Source of the DNA: Apostichopus californicus
Lineage: Eukaryota > Echinodermata > Holothuroidea > Aspidochirotida > Stichopodidae
Assembly (NCBI GenBank): GCA_020650975.1
Contig: JAIPMN010019435.1
Span: 1-41,007, forward strand
DNA length: 41,007 nt
Direction of reading: 5' to 3'
Shown: positions 32,334 through 41,007 of the stretch, piece by piece
How positions within the stretch are numbered: the stretch's first letter is position 1
Layout: each line of letters begins with the position of its first letter
Notes under the pieces: generated by a model
The model's database searches: none
What the model was told of the DNA's origin: nothing
Seen by the model: only the letters and a program-made list of their open reading frames with translations
Translations under genes and position numbers: made by a program

Positions 32334-33011
32334 ATGCCTACATATGACTTGTCGAGGGCTAATCCACTACTTGAACTCGATCACAACCAACATTTCATAA
32401 TAGTTCACCATAACATACAAAGCTTATGTCGACATATCGAAGACCTTAAAAACAACACACAAATGAAAAAAGCGCATATCATTTGTTTATCTGAAACATG
32501 GCTTACTGACAACAGCAACTTAGATGACCTACAAATGAATGGCTACACTCTTGAAACCGTAAACTCTGGAAGAGGTAGAGGCGTGGCTATTTACATTCAG
32601 AACGGAGTGAACTATTCCCTGCTTCCACTTGTAAGCAATGACTGTGATATGCTCGCAATCAGGACATATGGTGCAACAAATTTGTTAATTGTTGTTATAT
32701 ACAAGCCCATTGCAACTAATTCCAATGTATTCCGTAATGAAATGAAGAACATCACTGCACAAACTGAACTTTTAGATACGGATCATACTGTATTTGTGGG
32801 CGACTTTAATATCAACTTGATGATAGATGGCGTCTTGCCCTCTCCAGCACTTGCAAACTATTTCCAAGTTATATCTGAGCCAACAACTGCGAAGGGTACC
32901 CTGCTTGACCACATTTATATCAAACCTCGACCTCATAATGATGAATATGTAGCGTCAGTGTTAACCAGCTATTACAGCTACCACCATCCAGTGTTCATTG
33001 CAATTAAGTGA
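32334..33011 (+). CDS. Stand-alone EEP (APE-like) endonuclease, transposon-derived
   Basis: A clean 225-codon ORF from ATG 32334 to TGA 33009-33011. It contains the endonuclease/exonuclease/phosphatase signature in order: HHNIQSL (metal-site Asn), CLSETWL (catalytic Glu), GVAIYI, VVIYKP, FVGDFNINL (Asp/Asn), TLLDHIYIK and SYYSYHHPVFIAI (replacing the usual S-D-H with Y-H-H). It ends right after the last motif with no reverse transcriptase, unlike LINE ORF2. The 'YSYH' ending resembles, from memory, the EEP domain of Helentron (Helitron2) helicases. A CR1-type LINE fragment is the alternative. About 140 bp downstream is a perfect hairpin, and then an 'accgcttattatcattattatt' tail. No helicase is found upstream. 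It is the only domain-bearing ORF here without breaks. Confidence 0.75.
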   Translation: MPTYDLSRANPLLELDHNQHFIIVHHNIQSLCRHIEDLKNNTQMKKAHIICLSETWLTDNSNLDDLQMNGYTLETVNSGRGRGVAIYIQNGVNYSLLPLVSNDCDMLAIRTYGATNLLIVVIYKPIATNSNVFRNEMKNITAQTELLDTDHTVFVGDFNINLMIDGVLPSPALANYFQVISEPTTAKGTLLDHIYIKPRPHNDEYVASVLTSYYSYHHPVFIAIK

Positions 33012-33149
33012 TAATGAAATTTGCCAACCCATTCCAAAACTGTACAACATAATATACCGCATGGTTTTATCTTGTGCTCTTCAAATTTGTAACATTTTGT
33101 ACCTTAAGATGTAGTATTTAAGATGTACTTTGAAGATATTTGTTGTAAA

Positions 33150-33167
33150 GTGGTTTGTTTAAACCAC
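33150..33167 (+). repeat. Hairpin downstream of the EEP ORF
   Basis: GTGGTTT and AAACCAC form a perfect 7-bp stem with a GTTT loop. It is followed about 45 bases later by a TTATTATCATTATTATT tail. A 3' hairpin near an element end fits Helitron-type termini, but LINE/SINE tails can look similar. Confidence 0.5.
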
Positions 33168-33700
33168 ATGCTAAGCTTAAGGCACTATCAAATACCGCTT
33201 ATTATCATTATTATTAAAGTCATGAAAATGTAACCTTTTCCATTTGTCCGGTATAAGACCTACATTTCTATCCTACATAATTAATTAAAATGTCTAAGTA
33301 TTCACTTAATTATTGTCAAAAATTTACGATCAATTGCTTGTATATGGATACTAGGCGCAAACTCAATTTACTTTAAAGGCTTTCAAATGTACAAACAAGA
33401 TGATAATATCGTTCAATACATTCTGCATTCTCAATAAGACATTGGCCTACGTGAACAATGTTATGAATAAAAAAGATTTGACTTCACGAAATATATTGTC
33501 AAAGGTAATTGATTTTCTAAATAAGTACATCAGTAAAAATGTACCTTATTATGTATACACTGTTTTAGTGAAATATCTCACTTTTTATATATTAATTTAA
33601 TTTCACACATATTTTATCATTGAATAATATATAATTGCATTATGATTAACATGAATATTTCTTTCGTGCAATAGGAGTTCTCAGGGAAAATTCCCTCAAA
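33168..33700. other. No gene recognised
   Basis: AT-rich sequence with a (TTATTATCA)-like tail at about 33200-33216. The 66-codon frame at 33400-33600 is low-complexity, with no domain. Confidence 0.4.
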
Positions 33701-33751
33701 GACTCGTCTGGTCCGGTGGAACAATATTATTGTTCCATTCAGAAACGAGTC
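33701..33751. repeat. Two-part perfect hairpin
   Basis: The outer arms GACTCGT (33701-33707) and ACGAGTC (33745-33751) pair around an inner stem TGGAACAAT/ATTGTTCCA (33717-33725, 33729-33737) with a 3-base loop. A GGGAAAATTCCC palindrome lies just upstream (33684-33695) and GTCCGGACC lies just downstream. It is probably the left end of the repeat block that follows. Confidence 0.65.
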
Positions 33752-33789
33752 AATATCTCACGGCGGGTCCGGACCACTGATGAAGAGCC

Positions 33790-35760
33790 CGCATTTTTCT
33801 TTCAGTTTGCCAAAAGTCGATGTTGACCTCTGCATAAGACCTACGGTTATGGGGTCAAAGGTCAAATGCGGTCATCTAGGTGTCAATGATTTAATTTACT
33901 CCGATGCCTATAATAATGCGACTAACACATTATGCATTGCTTTTCACCAGTGTCTACGAGGTATACAGAAATTTAGGGTCAAAGGTCATGAAAGGTTAAA
34001 TGGCTGGGTCCGTGTCACTTACATGACACAGTCATGTCTAGTTTTAGTTGACTAAGGGTCAAATTGATACACCATGTTTGACACAATATGTCAACAAGGA
34101 CGGATGACACATTTAGTACAAAAAGCCTGTGGTTGAGGATGAATGGTCATTTCAGGACAGCCTGTGTCGTAATTTTTTTTGGCTCAAATCACAAATGCTG
34201 CATTTCACTGTATTACTAAGATCAAGTTTGTTGTACACCCTCACTATAACAAGAAAACTGCTCATGTTACACCATCGAAACCACAATGCATTTTTGCATT
34301 CTACTTTATTAAGATGTTTTATTAAGAATTTAATCACGCTCCAATGCCAGCGTCTCTGGTGTCTGTGGATCCCTGTGCCCCACATTTTGGCATAATCGGC
34401 CGGATGGAGTGTTACATTTGTATCCACGATATCTTAAGCACAAATCAATAAATTCAACACATTTGCACATATGTTCAATGTTATTGATGCTAAAGGTACT
34501 TGCTATTACACATTCTTCAATTCATAATTTCCTTCCATTCTTTTACAATTGTCATCATCCGCTTGCAGCACATAAACCTTCAACCTCAAACACTGTTTTG
34601 CAGATCGCTAGCATGCACTTGTTTTTTGTTTCGATAATAATCACAACCTTTCCATTCATGATGAGGTGTGTGCCTGTGTATGTGTGTGCGTTTGTGACGC
34701 CCAGCTTGTAAACATGATATATAAAGAAGAGAAGGTTTGACCAATTTCAAATTTAGTGTGTAGAAGTACCATATTAAGTACAAGAAACATAGTGTTTTCG
34801 ATGGAGGTCAAAGATCATTTGGTGTCATCAGAGGTCAAATTGTAAAAACCTTGTTCACAATATTGGAAGGTTGGGCAGATCTCATACTTGGTATAAAGGT
34901 GTATATCATTGAGTAAAAGAAGCCTTTTGATTTTGATGGAGGTCGGAGTCGTTTGAAGTCAACAAACGCCAATCATTTACTTCACTTCCCTCTTACCTGT
35001 CCCTCTTCACTAACGCACCTTTCTTCACATAATATCGCAAGGGAAGCTTGGGCAGATCGCATATTTGGTATGTAACTGTACCACATTGAGTATAAGAAGC
35101 CTAATGTTGTAGACGGAAGTCAACGGTCCTTTTAGTTCACCAGGGGTAAAATTTTGAACACCATGTTTTACACAATATTTCAACAAGGACAGATGTCATA
35201 TAGTATTTTTATGTATCTACCACATTTGGTACAAGAAGCCTGTAGTTGAGGTCAATGGTAATTTCAGGACAGCCTGTGTCATTGTGAATTTATTGTTTGT
35301 AAAATCACACATGCTGCTTTTCACTGTACACAGCTTTGCTATAGTCAGTACAAGAACCCCATTGTATGTGGTACAGGTCAAAGGTCATTTTGGGTCAGAG
35401 GCGGTAAATGTGGGTAATATTGTAAAAAAAATTAAAGAAAGGTAACTAGAACATATCTCATATTTGGGATATGTTTTTCCTACAATGAGTTCAAAAGTCC
35501 TATCATATTTTGTGGATTTCAAATGGCACATTGGTTCAGCAGAAGTTCCAAATATGAAAATCGGAAGAACTCTATATCATGAACACCAATCCTGATGAAA
35601 TATTTACATGTCAGGGTAGTGTTATAATGTACTAACTTTTAGCACAATTTTGGGTAAGGTGAAATGCCACTTCAGGTCAGCAGGGGTAGAATCTTGAAAA
35701 CCTTGTCAATAACAATATCTCCAAAAATGGTGCTTACCGCAACATTTATTAGTACTGTAA
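33790..35760. repeat. Degenerate tandem repeats with AGGTCAAAGGTCA motifs
   Basis: Diverged units repeat 'gggcagatc.catattTGGtat ... gagtataagaagcc' (about 34873 and 35050). A longer segment at about 34055-34215 (ccatgtttgacacaatatgtcaacaaggac ... ttcaggacagcctgtgtc) recurs at about 35160-35325. AGGTCAAAGGTCA is perfect at 35375-35387; near-matches lie at 33852-33864 and about 33977. Small frames here are incidental. Confidence 0.6.
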
Positions 35761-35908
35761 GTTGGCCGGTAAAGTGGTATCCTTTAATGACTAATAATTA
35801 TTCGATTTGCTGTATGGCAAAGTAACCACATTTAGGGTCTTTACTCTGGTCTTTTTTCTTTCTTTTTAATCATAAAACTGAAGTACTTCGATATCTCTTA
35901 TATCACAG

Positions 35909-36745
35909 GTAAAATTTCTTGGTGAAGATGGTCAGGACGGAGGTGGATTAACACGGGAGCTATGCCAGTTGATAATCCATGGCCTCCAATAATGTGGAGT
36001 GTTCATTGGAGAAGCTGGTAACATGGTGCGAAAGTAATATTAATTAACAAAAAACATTGTACAATGACAAGTAAGGTGGTTTTATAAAACTTAGTAGGCT
36101 GAACTAGTAGAATAATAAGTTACTATTAAGTACCTGGTTGACAGTTTTTCTAAAAACTTGGGAATGAGGAGTGTGTCCATTTTTACAGCTATTAGTAAAC
36201 CAGGGCAGTGTCATCAGAGTTTTAATATCTTTTATCCTTTCTGATTTTAAATGTCTAATTGACAGGTTTTCAAATTTGATAAGTAGTGGCACTATTATCA
36301 TAACTAATGTCAGGGATATTACAATAATACGCCTTTGTCGCAGGCTTATCTGTTATGTCGCAATGGCATTCACAAGAATTAAGAATAGCATTTATTTAAT
36401 AATAATTAATAATTCTTGAAATTTATAGAGAGAAGCAATCGGGATAAAAAGTGTCTTACCTAAGGACACAGTCGCAATTGTAATGTAATTGCATGGGGGC
36501 CTTCTCTGTCTTATCTATATTTTCTTTCAACTTTGATAGCTGGAATCTGGAAATGTGCTACATGGGGATCATATTCCAGCCGTTGCAGAAACCCTGAATT
36601 GGACTTTGGCCATGTGAGCACACCTCAGGATGCCACTAAATTTGCAAGGCAGACTGCCAATTTTTAGGCTTTTACAAAGAACAGTGCAGCCATCCATGAT
36701 TTCAGAGAGGGTTTGGAGATAAGGGCTGATAAGAGATAACAGAGT
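35909..36745 (+). pseudogene. HECT-domain relic on the + strand
   Basis: After the acceptor 'cttatatcacag' the sequence reads VKFLGEDGQDGGGLTREL-like codons (actual: VKFLGEDGQDGGGL with TRELCQLIIHGLQ), then a TAA, then CGVFIGEAGNMVRK to a GTAATA donor at 36034. The GE-D-x-Q-D-x-GG-L-x-RE motif is the HECT N-lobe signature. A later block (36540-36745) contains DATKFARQTAN and AAIHDFREGLEIR with a stop between. It may be the next exon, but I cannot fix its frame. It lies opposite to and outside the larger HECT gene, so it is a separate, more decayed copy. Confidence 0.6.
36034..36539. other. No gene recognised
   Basis: AT-rich spacer within the + strand HECT relic, probably old intron. The short frames at 36104-36301 (minus) and 36171-36419 (plus) overlap each other and show no domain. 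Confidence 0.4.
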
Positions 36746-36758
36746 AAGCTATTGGAAG

Positions 36759-37334
36759 CTGGTCACTTCGCCCAACTGCCATTTCGCCCAACCTTACCAT
36801 TTCGCCCAACCTTGATTAAATGTTATACTTTAATAAGGAAACGTTCGGGAATTGTTAACGTTACAGGATAGGAACCGAGTATTAAGGAATCTTGAAGTCC
36901 TTTCGTTTGTATAACTTTAGTAGGGAGGCGTTCGGGAATTGTTTACGTTACGGGATACGAACCGAATATTAAGGAAAGTTGAAGTCGTGGTTACATTGAT
37001 ACAGTGGTTACATTGATTAAATATAATACTTCAACATTACGGACGGGTTTGATATTTAAATTTTTGTTAAACAAATTGAACTAGTGAAATAGAAATGCTG
37101 ATATTATTCCACACCGATTCCCCTTTCTTTGTATGATAATATAACTTCCATTGTATGCGTAACGGCCTAAAGAAGTGTAATACTATAACCCAAAATAAAT
37201 CAAATTGAACTAGTGCAATTGAAAAGCTGATATTATTGTGACTGAATATGAGTAAAAAAATGGTTGGGTGAAATGACCATGCTGGTTGGGCGAAATGCCA
37301 GTTGGGCGAAATGGTTGTTGGGCGACGTGACCAG
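36759..37334. mobile_element. 576-bp TIR element with iterated CGCCCAAC subterminal motifs
   Basis: The left end starts CTGGTCACTTCGCCCAAC and the right end finishes GTTGGGCGACGTGACCAG, inverted with one mismatch. Inside each end the motif ATTTCGCCCAAC repeats: three CGCCCAAC on the left, and three copies plus a diverged one on the right. This gives about 50-70-bp arms. The interior has two direct-repeat pairs: 'cgttcgggaattgtt(a/t)acgttac' at about 36842 and 36926, and 'caaattgaactagtg' at about 37073 and 37200. It has no ORF. Repeated motifs at the ends look like transposase binding sites. The superfamily is unknown and no clear target duplication was found. Confidence 0.8.
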
Positions 37335-37436
37335 AAAGCAAGCTATCACCATACCATGACCTTTCACTAGTAAGTGTTATCGTACTGACTGATGTGTGAC
37401 ATCTTGAGCTCTAAATGCAACAGCATCATGTAGGAG

Positions 37437-38023
37437 TCATAACATTACATGTATACCACATGATGTCCTTGGAGACAGAGGGCACCCCCTCTCCACGTTA
37501 ACAACATCCGAACTTAAACTTTCCTGATACAAAAGAGAAATCCATATACGAAATGGTGGGTGCAAACGGAACGCCTTCAATACATTCATAAAAAAAAAAA
37601 CGCAATCCACCATGTCAGAGGCCTTCTGCTGATCAAGAGAGACCAATGCATATGGTAGATCACGCTCAACAAAGTTGGTCAAGTCGCGCATCAACCACAA
37701 GTTCTGATGGATGCAATGACCCTACACTGCACAAGTCTGGAGATCACCCACAAGATGCGGCATAGCCAGTTCAAGGCGGTTGCACAAAGCCTTAGCCATC
37801 AACTTGTAATCCACATTTAACAAGGTGATCGGGCGCTTGTTATGAAGATACAAGAGGTCCCCAGACTTGGGCAGCAAAGTTATGCCCAGACGTTGACTTT
37901 GGTTTAACAGTCCGTTCTGAAAGGCGTCTTCGCAGACGGCTCTGATATCGGGTCCGATTATAGCCCAGAAGGGTTGGCAGAACTCACTCGAAAGCCCGTC
38001 CGAACCCGGGGACTTGCCATTCT
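37437..38023 (-). pseudogene. L1/Tx1-type LINE reverse-transcriptase fragment
   Basis: On the minus strand, from 38023 downward, I read GKSPGSDGLSSEFCQPFWAI, LGITLLPKSGDL, KRPITLLNVDYKLMAKAL and LQTCAV, then TAG. It continues LWLMRDLTNFVERDLPYALV, SLDQQKASDMVD and RGCPLSP. These are RT motifs 0-4 as in L1/Tx1-clade LINEs. The Phe normally in QQKAFD is Ser, and about ten residues before GCPLSP are missing. The YADD box is absent because the copy ends there. It is a truncated, non-functional fragment. Confidence 0.75.
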
Positions 38024-38317
38024 TTCATCTTCAAAGGGACCTTTCAAAGCTTTAACACAGAGCCGTATATTTAGAGAGTTTGGCCAACTGCCGATTTGTG
38101 ACGTCATATGTTTACGCCATGATAGTTCGTTAACAGTTGCGCGAAATCGTGCAGAAACAGTGCGTCGTTCATAACCTCTGTAAAAGAAGTCAAGAACTAT
38201 ACAGCTAGCCTACTATTGGTACGCTAGTAGCGTTTATTTATACGAAAGAAATGAATTTATTGTTGCACCACGTTCGAAGCCTTAGTTTCAACGTAATTAA
38301 AAACATAAATCATTTCT
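38024..38317. other. Spacer between two LINE relics
   Basis: About 290 bases with no recognised feature. The frame at 37974-38174 (+) is an antisense shadow of the L1/Tx1 fragment plus spacer. Confidence 0.5.
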
Positions 38318-40440
38318 TCTTCTTCGGCCGCCGTCAATACTGACGATTGGCTACCAGTTTGACGCATCTCCTTATCTCCTCCTTCCAGGTAGTTCTGTTC
38401 TGAGCTAGACGCTTAGTTTGCGCTAGGCTCAATCCTGTCCATTCCTTGATGTTGTCATACCACTGCTTCTTTTGACGTCCAGCCTTCCTCTTTCCTTCTA
38501 CCTTCCCCTCTATTATTATTTGGAGTGTCAATGCACTACCGCTTCCTCTGAGGATGTGGCCAAGGTAAGTGAGCTTTCTGTTTACTATTTCTACAAGCAA
38601 CTGTCTCTTCACACCAAGTTCTTCCAGGATGCTCCTGTTCGATCTTTTCTCTTTCCAGCTGATGTTCATCATTCTTCTCCATAGCCACATTTCGGCAGCA
38701 AGCACCCGGTTCTCATCTGCTTTAGTCAGAGTCCAACCTTCCAGGCCATAAAGAAGCACACTCCATATCATAATTTTTACAAGCTTCATTTTTAGTTCTG
38801 TTGGGAGGTTGCCATCGTTCCAGATGTCCTGAAGCTCCATCATTCTTCCTTTGGCCATTCCAATCCTGGCTTTCATCTCTGTTGTGCAGTTCGCAGGGGC
38901 GGTTTTCACAGAGCCCAGGTACTTGAAATGGCTAACTTGTTCAACTTCTTCGCCGTCTATCTTGATGTTGTACCCATTTGGTTCGCCTTCAGCTACAAGA
39001 AGTTTTGTTTTCTTCACATTCAGCTTAAGGTTCATGCCTTTGCCAGCTTCATTTACAGCCGTTGTTAGTTCCTCAATTCCTTCGACTGATTTTTCGAGGA
39101 GTGCTGTATCATGTGCATACCGGTAATTTGAGTTCGGTTGGCCTCCTACTTTCATGCCGAAATGTTCCACACCCGCTTCTCTCATAGCTTTCTCTGTGTA
39201 GATCACAAACAGATATGGTGATGCGATGCAGCCTTGTCTCACACCTTTAGTTAGGCTAAACTCATCTGTGTTCTTGCCATCCCATCTGATCTTTCCGCTT
39301 TGATCTATATACAAGGACTGCAGTAGAGAGACCAGATGTGTTGGGAATCACATTTCCATCATCACAGTAAAGAGTTTGACATGGCTGACGGAGTCGAACG
39401 CCTTGGAATAATCAATGACCATGATGAAGACTTTCTCACCTATCGCAAGTATCTTTTCAGTCAGTATCTGCAGACACACCAGCATATCTCTGGTGCCTGG
39501 ACCCTTTCGGTAGGCAGCTTGTTGTTCTGGCAGTTCTTGTTCCAGTTTTGCTTTTGAGGCGGTCTATGATGATCATCAGGAGAACTTTACTGGTGTGACT
39601 GATGAGTGCGATGGTCCTGTAGTTTGAGCATTGTTTGGGGTCACCAGACTTGTATAACATCACGAACTCTTGTATTTTCTAGTCTTCTGGCCATTCACAG
39701 GTTGTCCAAATGCGTGTGCATAGTCTGTGCAAAGCCTTCATTCCATGCGGACCTGTTGATTGTATAAGCTCGGCGGGAATTCCATCCAGACCTGGTGACT
39801 TCCCAGTCTTCAGTTTGTTCACTGCTTGTTCAACTTCAGATAAGAGAGGTGGTGGTTCAGGGTCTTCGACCGGTGTCTCTGGCATGAAAAGTGGATTTTC
39901 TCCTCCTGGTTTTAGAAACAGATCCTGACCGTATTCCATCCATATGCCCATGATGTCATCCGGTACACTGAGTATCTCTCCTTCACTGTCCTTAATGCAA
40001 GTTTGCTGTGTTGGAGTAGATTTTTTCTTCACTGATCTGATCTGTTCAAACATTTCCTTGGATTTTCCGATGTTGTCATAGTTTTTGATCTGTTCGCACT
40101 GCTCTTCAAGCAATGCTTTCTTGTCCCTTCTAATGCATCTTTGGATCTTGGCTCTCACATCTTTATAGCAATGCTACAGAGCTGATGAGTTTCTTTGCTT
40201 GCGCAGTCTGCTCTTTTCCTCAGCTAGATCAAGCACTTCTTGGCTAATCCATGGCTTTTTCGGGCTTCTTTTGACTCTTCCAAGTGTTTGTTCAGTTGCC
40301 TGGGTCAAGATGGTTTTGTAGCTCATCCACAGGTCGTCAGGAAGTTCAGGTCTTGTTTCCCGCGGTGTAAATAATTGACTGTATTTTAACCATTCGTCAC
40401 GAAACGAGAGGTTGTTCTTATCATGAAGGTCTACGACCAG
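38318..40440 (-). pseudogene. RTE-like LINE, 5'-truncated, RT catalytic site mutated
   Basis: The minus strand from about 40440 reads LSFRDEWLKYSQLF, SPKKPWISQEVLDLAEEKS, TAG (40174-40176), then RAKIQRCIRRDKKALLEEQC and GKSPGLDGIPAELIQSTGPH. TAG (39679-39681) stands where Trp is expected. YKSGDPKQCSNYRTIALISH follows, then a one-base shift near 39545-39560 into KAYRKGPGTRD-type sequence with DYSKAFDSVSH. TGA (39348-39350) comes before SLYIDQSGKIRWDG. The last 326 codons are open: GVRQGCIASPYLF, NSNYRYAHDTALL, FKYLGSV, YGLEGWTLTK and WYDNIKEWTGLS. The catalytic YADD is YAHD (His codon 39111-39113). The tail after the stop is (GAA)n, 38318-38333. The clade is by resemblance. There is no endonuclease, so it is 5'-truncated. 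Confidence 0.85.
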
Positions 40441-41007
40441 GTAAGTGAAATAACCATGCGAAATAGCCTACAGTAGTAAGTCAACTAGGCTATTATTAAT
40501 AATAAACAGACAGGGACAACTGCTAATGCCCATGACTGTAAGTCTAAGTGAGCTGCATCTTTGTAAGGATACAGTTGTACATTACAGTTGTGTAGGACTC
40601 AGAAGTTCTCATGCCCACAGGCACTCGTACCGTTATGCATGGTGAAAAGTACAAAACTACTGGCCTGTATTTCTATACTGTATAAATGGGCGGGATTACG
40701 GGGGGCAAGAGGGGGCATACGCCCCCCACTTTTTCCCAGACCTTAGTTGACTTTTTTGTCCTTTTTGCAGACAAATGTGCACAACCCTAATCGAAATTAT
40801 TCCCACACAACAGCTCTATCAAATAGGTCTATTTGTTTCGAATCTGAGTCGAATTTGGTGTTTAATATCGTAACATGTAGCATGCAGAATAACTGGAGCT
40901 GGAGCTAGCACATGGTTCGCAGCACAGGTTAGGAATCCTGGAGCTAATTTACGAAAGCCAGATTTGCATATTGGGTATATCAATAATTAAATTCAATACA
41001 CTGACAC
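40441..41007. other. No gene; one G/C-rich repeat end
   Basis: A G-run/C-run segment at about 40697-40728 (ggggggcaagagggggcatacgccccccac) looks like the end of a non-autonomous hAT-type element. Nothing else is recognised. Confidence 0.4.

Noticed and set aside
38472..39126. Several + strand frames across 38.5-39.9 kb
   Set aside because: They are antisense shadows of the RTE-like LINE, whose minus-strand frame has clear RT motifs.

Overview
This is animal genomic DNA with no prokaryotic features. It contains spliced genes with GT/AG junctions, non-LTR retrotransposons, hAT fragments, MITE-like inverted-repeat elements and many AT-rich tandem repeats. The heavy load of short TIR elements, the 'taggcctaggcc'-type sequence, the L2/CR1, RTE-like and L1/Tx1-like LINEs, and the gene families present suggest a marine deuterostome, most likely an echinoderm. 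That placement is inference; nothing here fixes the species.

Layout. (1) 1-4710: a decayed L2/CR1-type LINE on the + strand. Its endonuclease half (562-2085) and reverse-transcriptase half (3238-4710) are separated by a hAT-derived segment (about 2086-3237) carrying a BED-finger exon. (2) 5211-8395: repeats and sequence without recognisable genes. (3) 8396-15057: a multi-exon + strand gene, the most interesting feature. Exons for a KMT5A/SETD8-like SET domain are followed by a duplicated 108-bp exon, an acidic linker, a zinc-finger-like region, a tyrosine-recombinase-like domain and a basic C-terminal domain. Splice junctions and reading phases are largely preserved, but several stop codons and frameshifts break the large exon. 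(4) 15058-19760: repeats. (5) 19761-31787: a minus-strand HECT E3 ubiquitin-ligase gene of the G2E3-like type. It has a start exon, an Arg/Gly-rich exon, a RanBP2/NZF zinc-finger exon and four HECT exons ending in the catalytic-Cys lobe. It also carries nonsense changes, a homopolymer frameshift and an 89-bp insertion with a 16-bp target-site duplication inside the zinc finger. (6) 30653-33200: a 480-bp element with about 55-bp TIRs, a 222-bp inverted-repeat element, and an uninterrupted stand-alone EEP endonuclease ORF (32334-33011). (7) 33700-37334: hairpin and tandem repeats, a second HECT relic on the + strand, and a 576-bp TIR element with repeated subterminal motifs. (8) 37437-40440: two minus-strand LINE relics, one L1/Tx1-like and one RTE-like. 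The RTE-like copy has a mutated RT catalytic motif (YAHD).

The two cellular-type genes face each other (SET-recombinase rightward, HECT leftward) with a repeat-filled gap between their 3' ends. I see no evidence that they act in one pathway. Almost every coding unit carries disabling changes. The EEP ORF is the only domain-bearing ORF that reads cleanly from start to stop. Some frameshifts fall in 7-nt homopolymers, so assembly error should be excluded before calling every break real.
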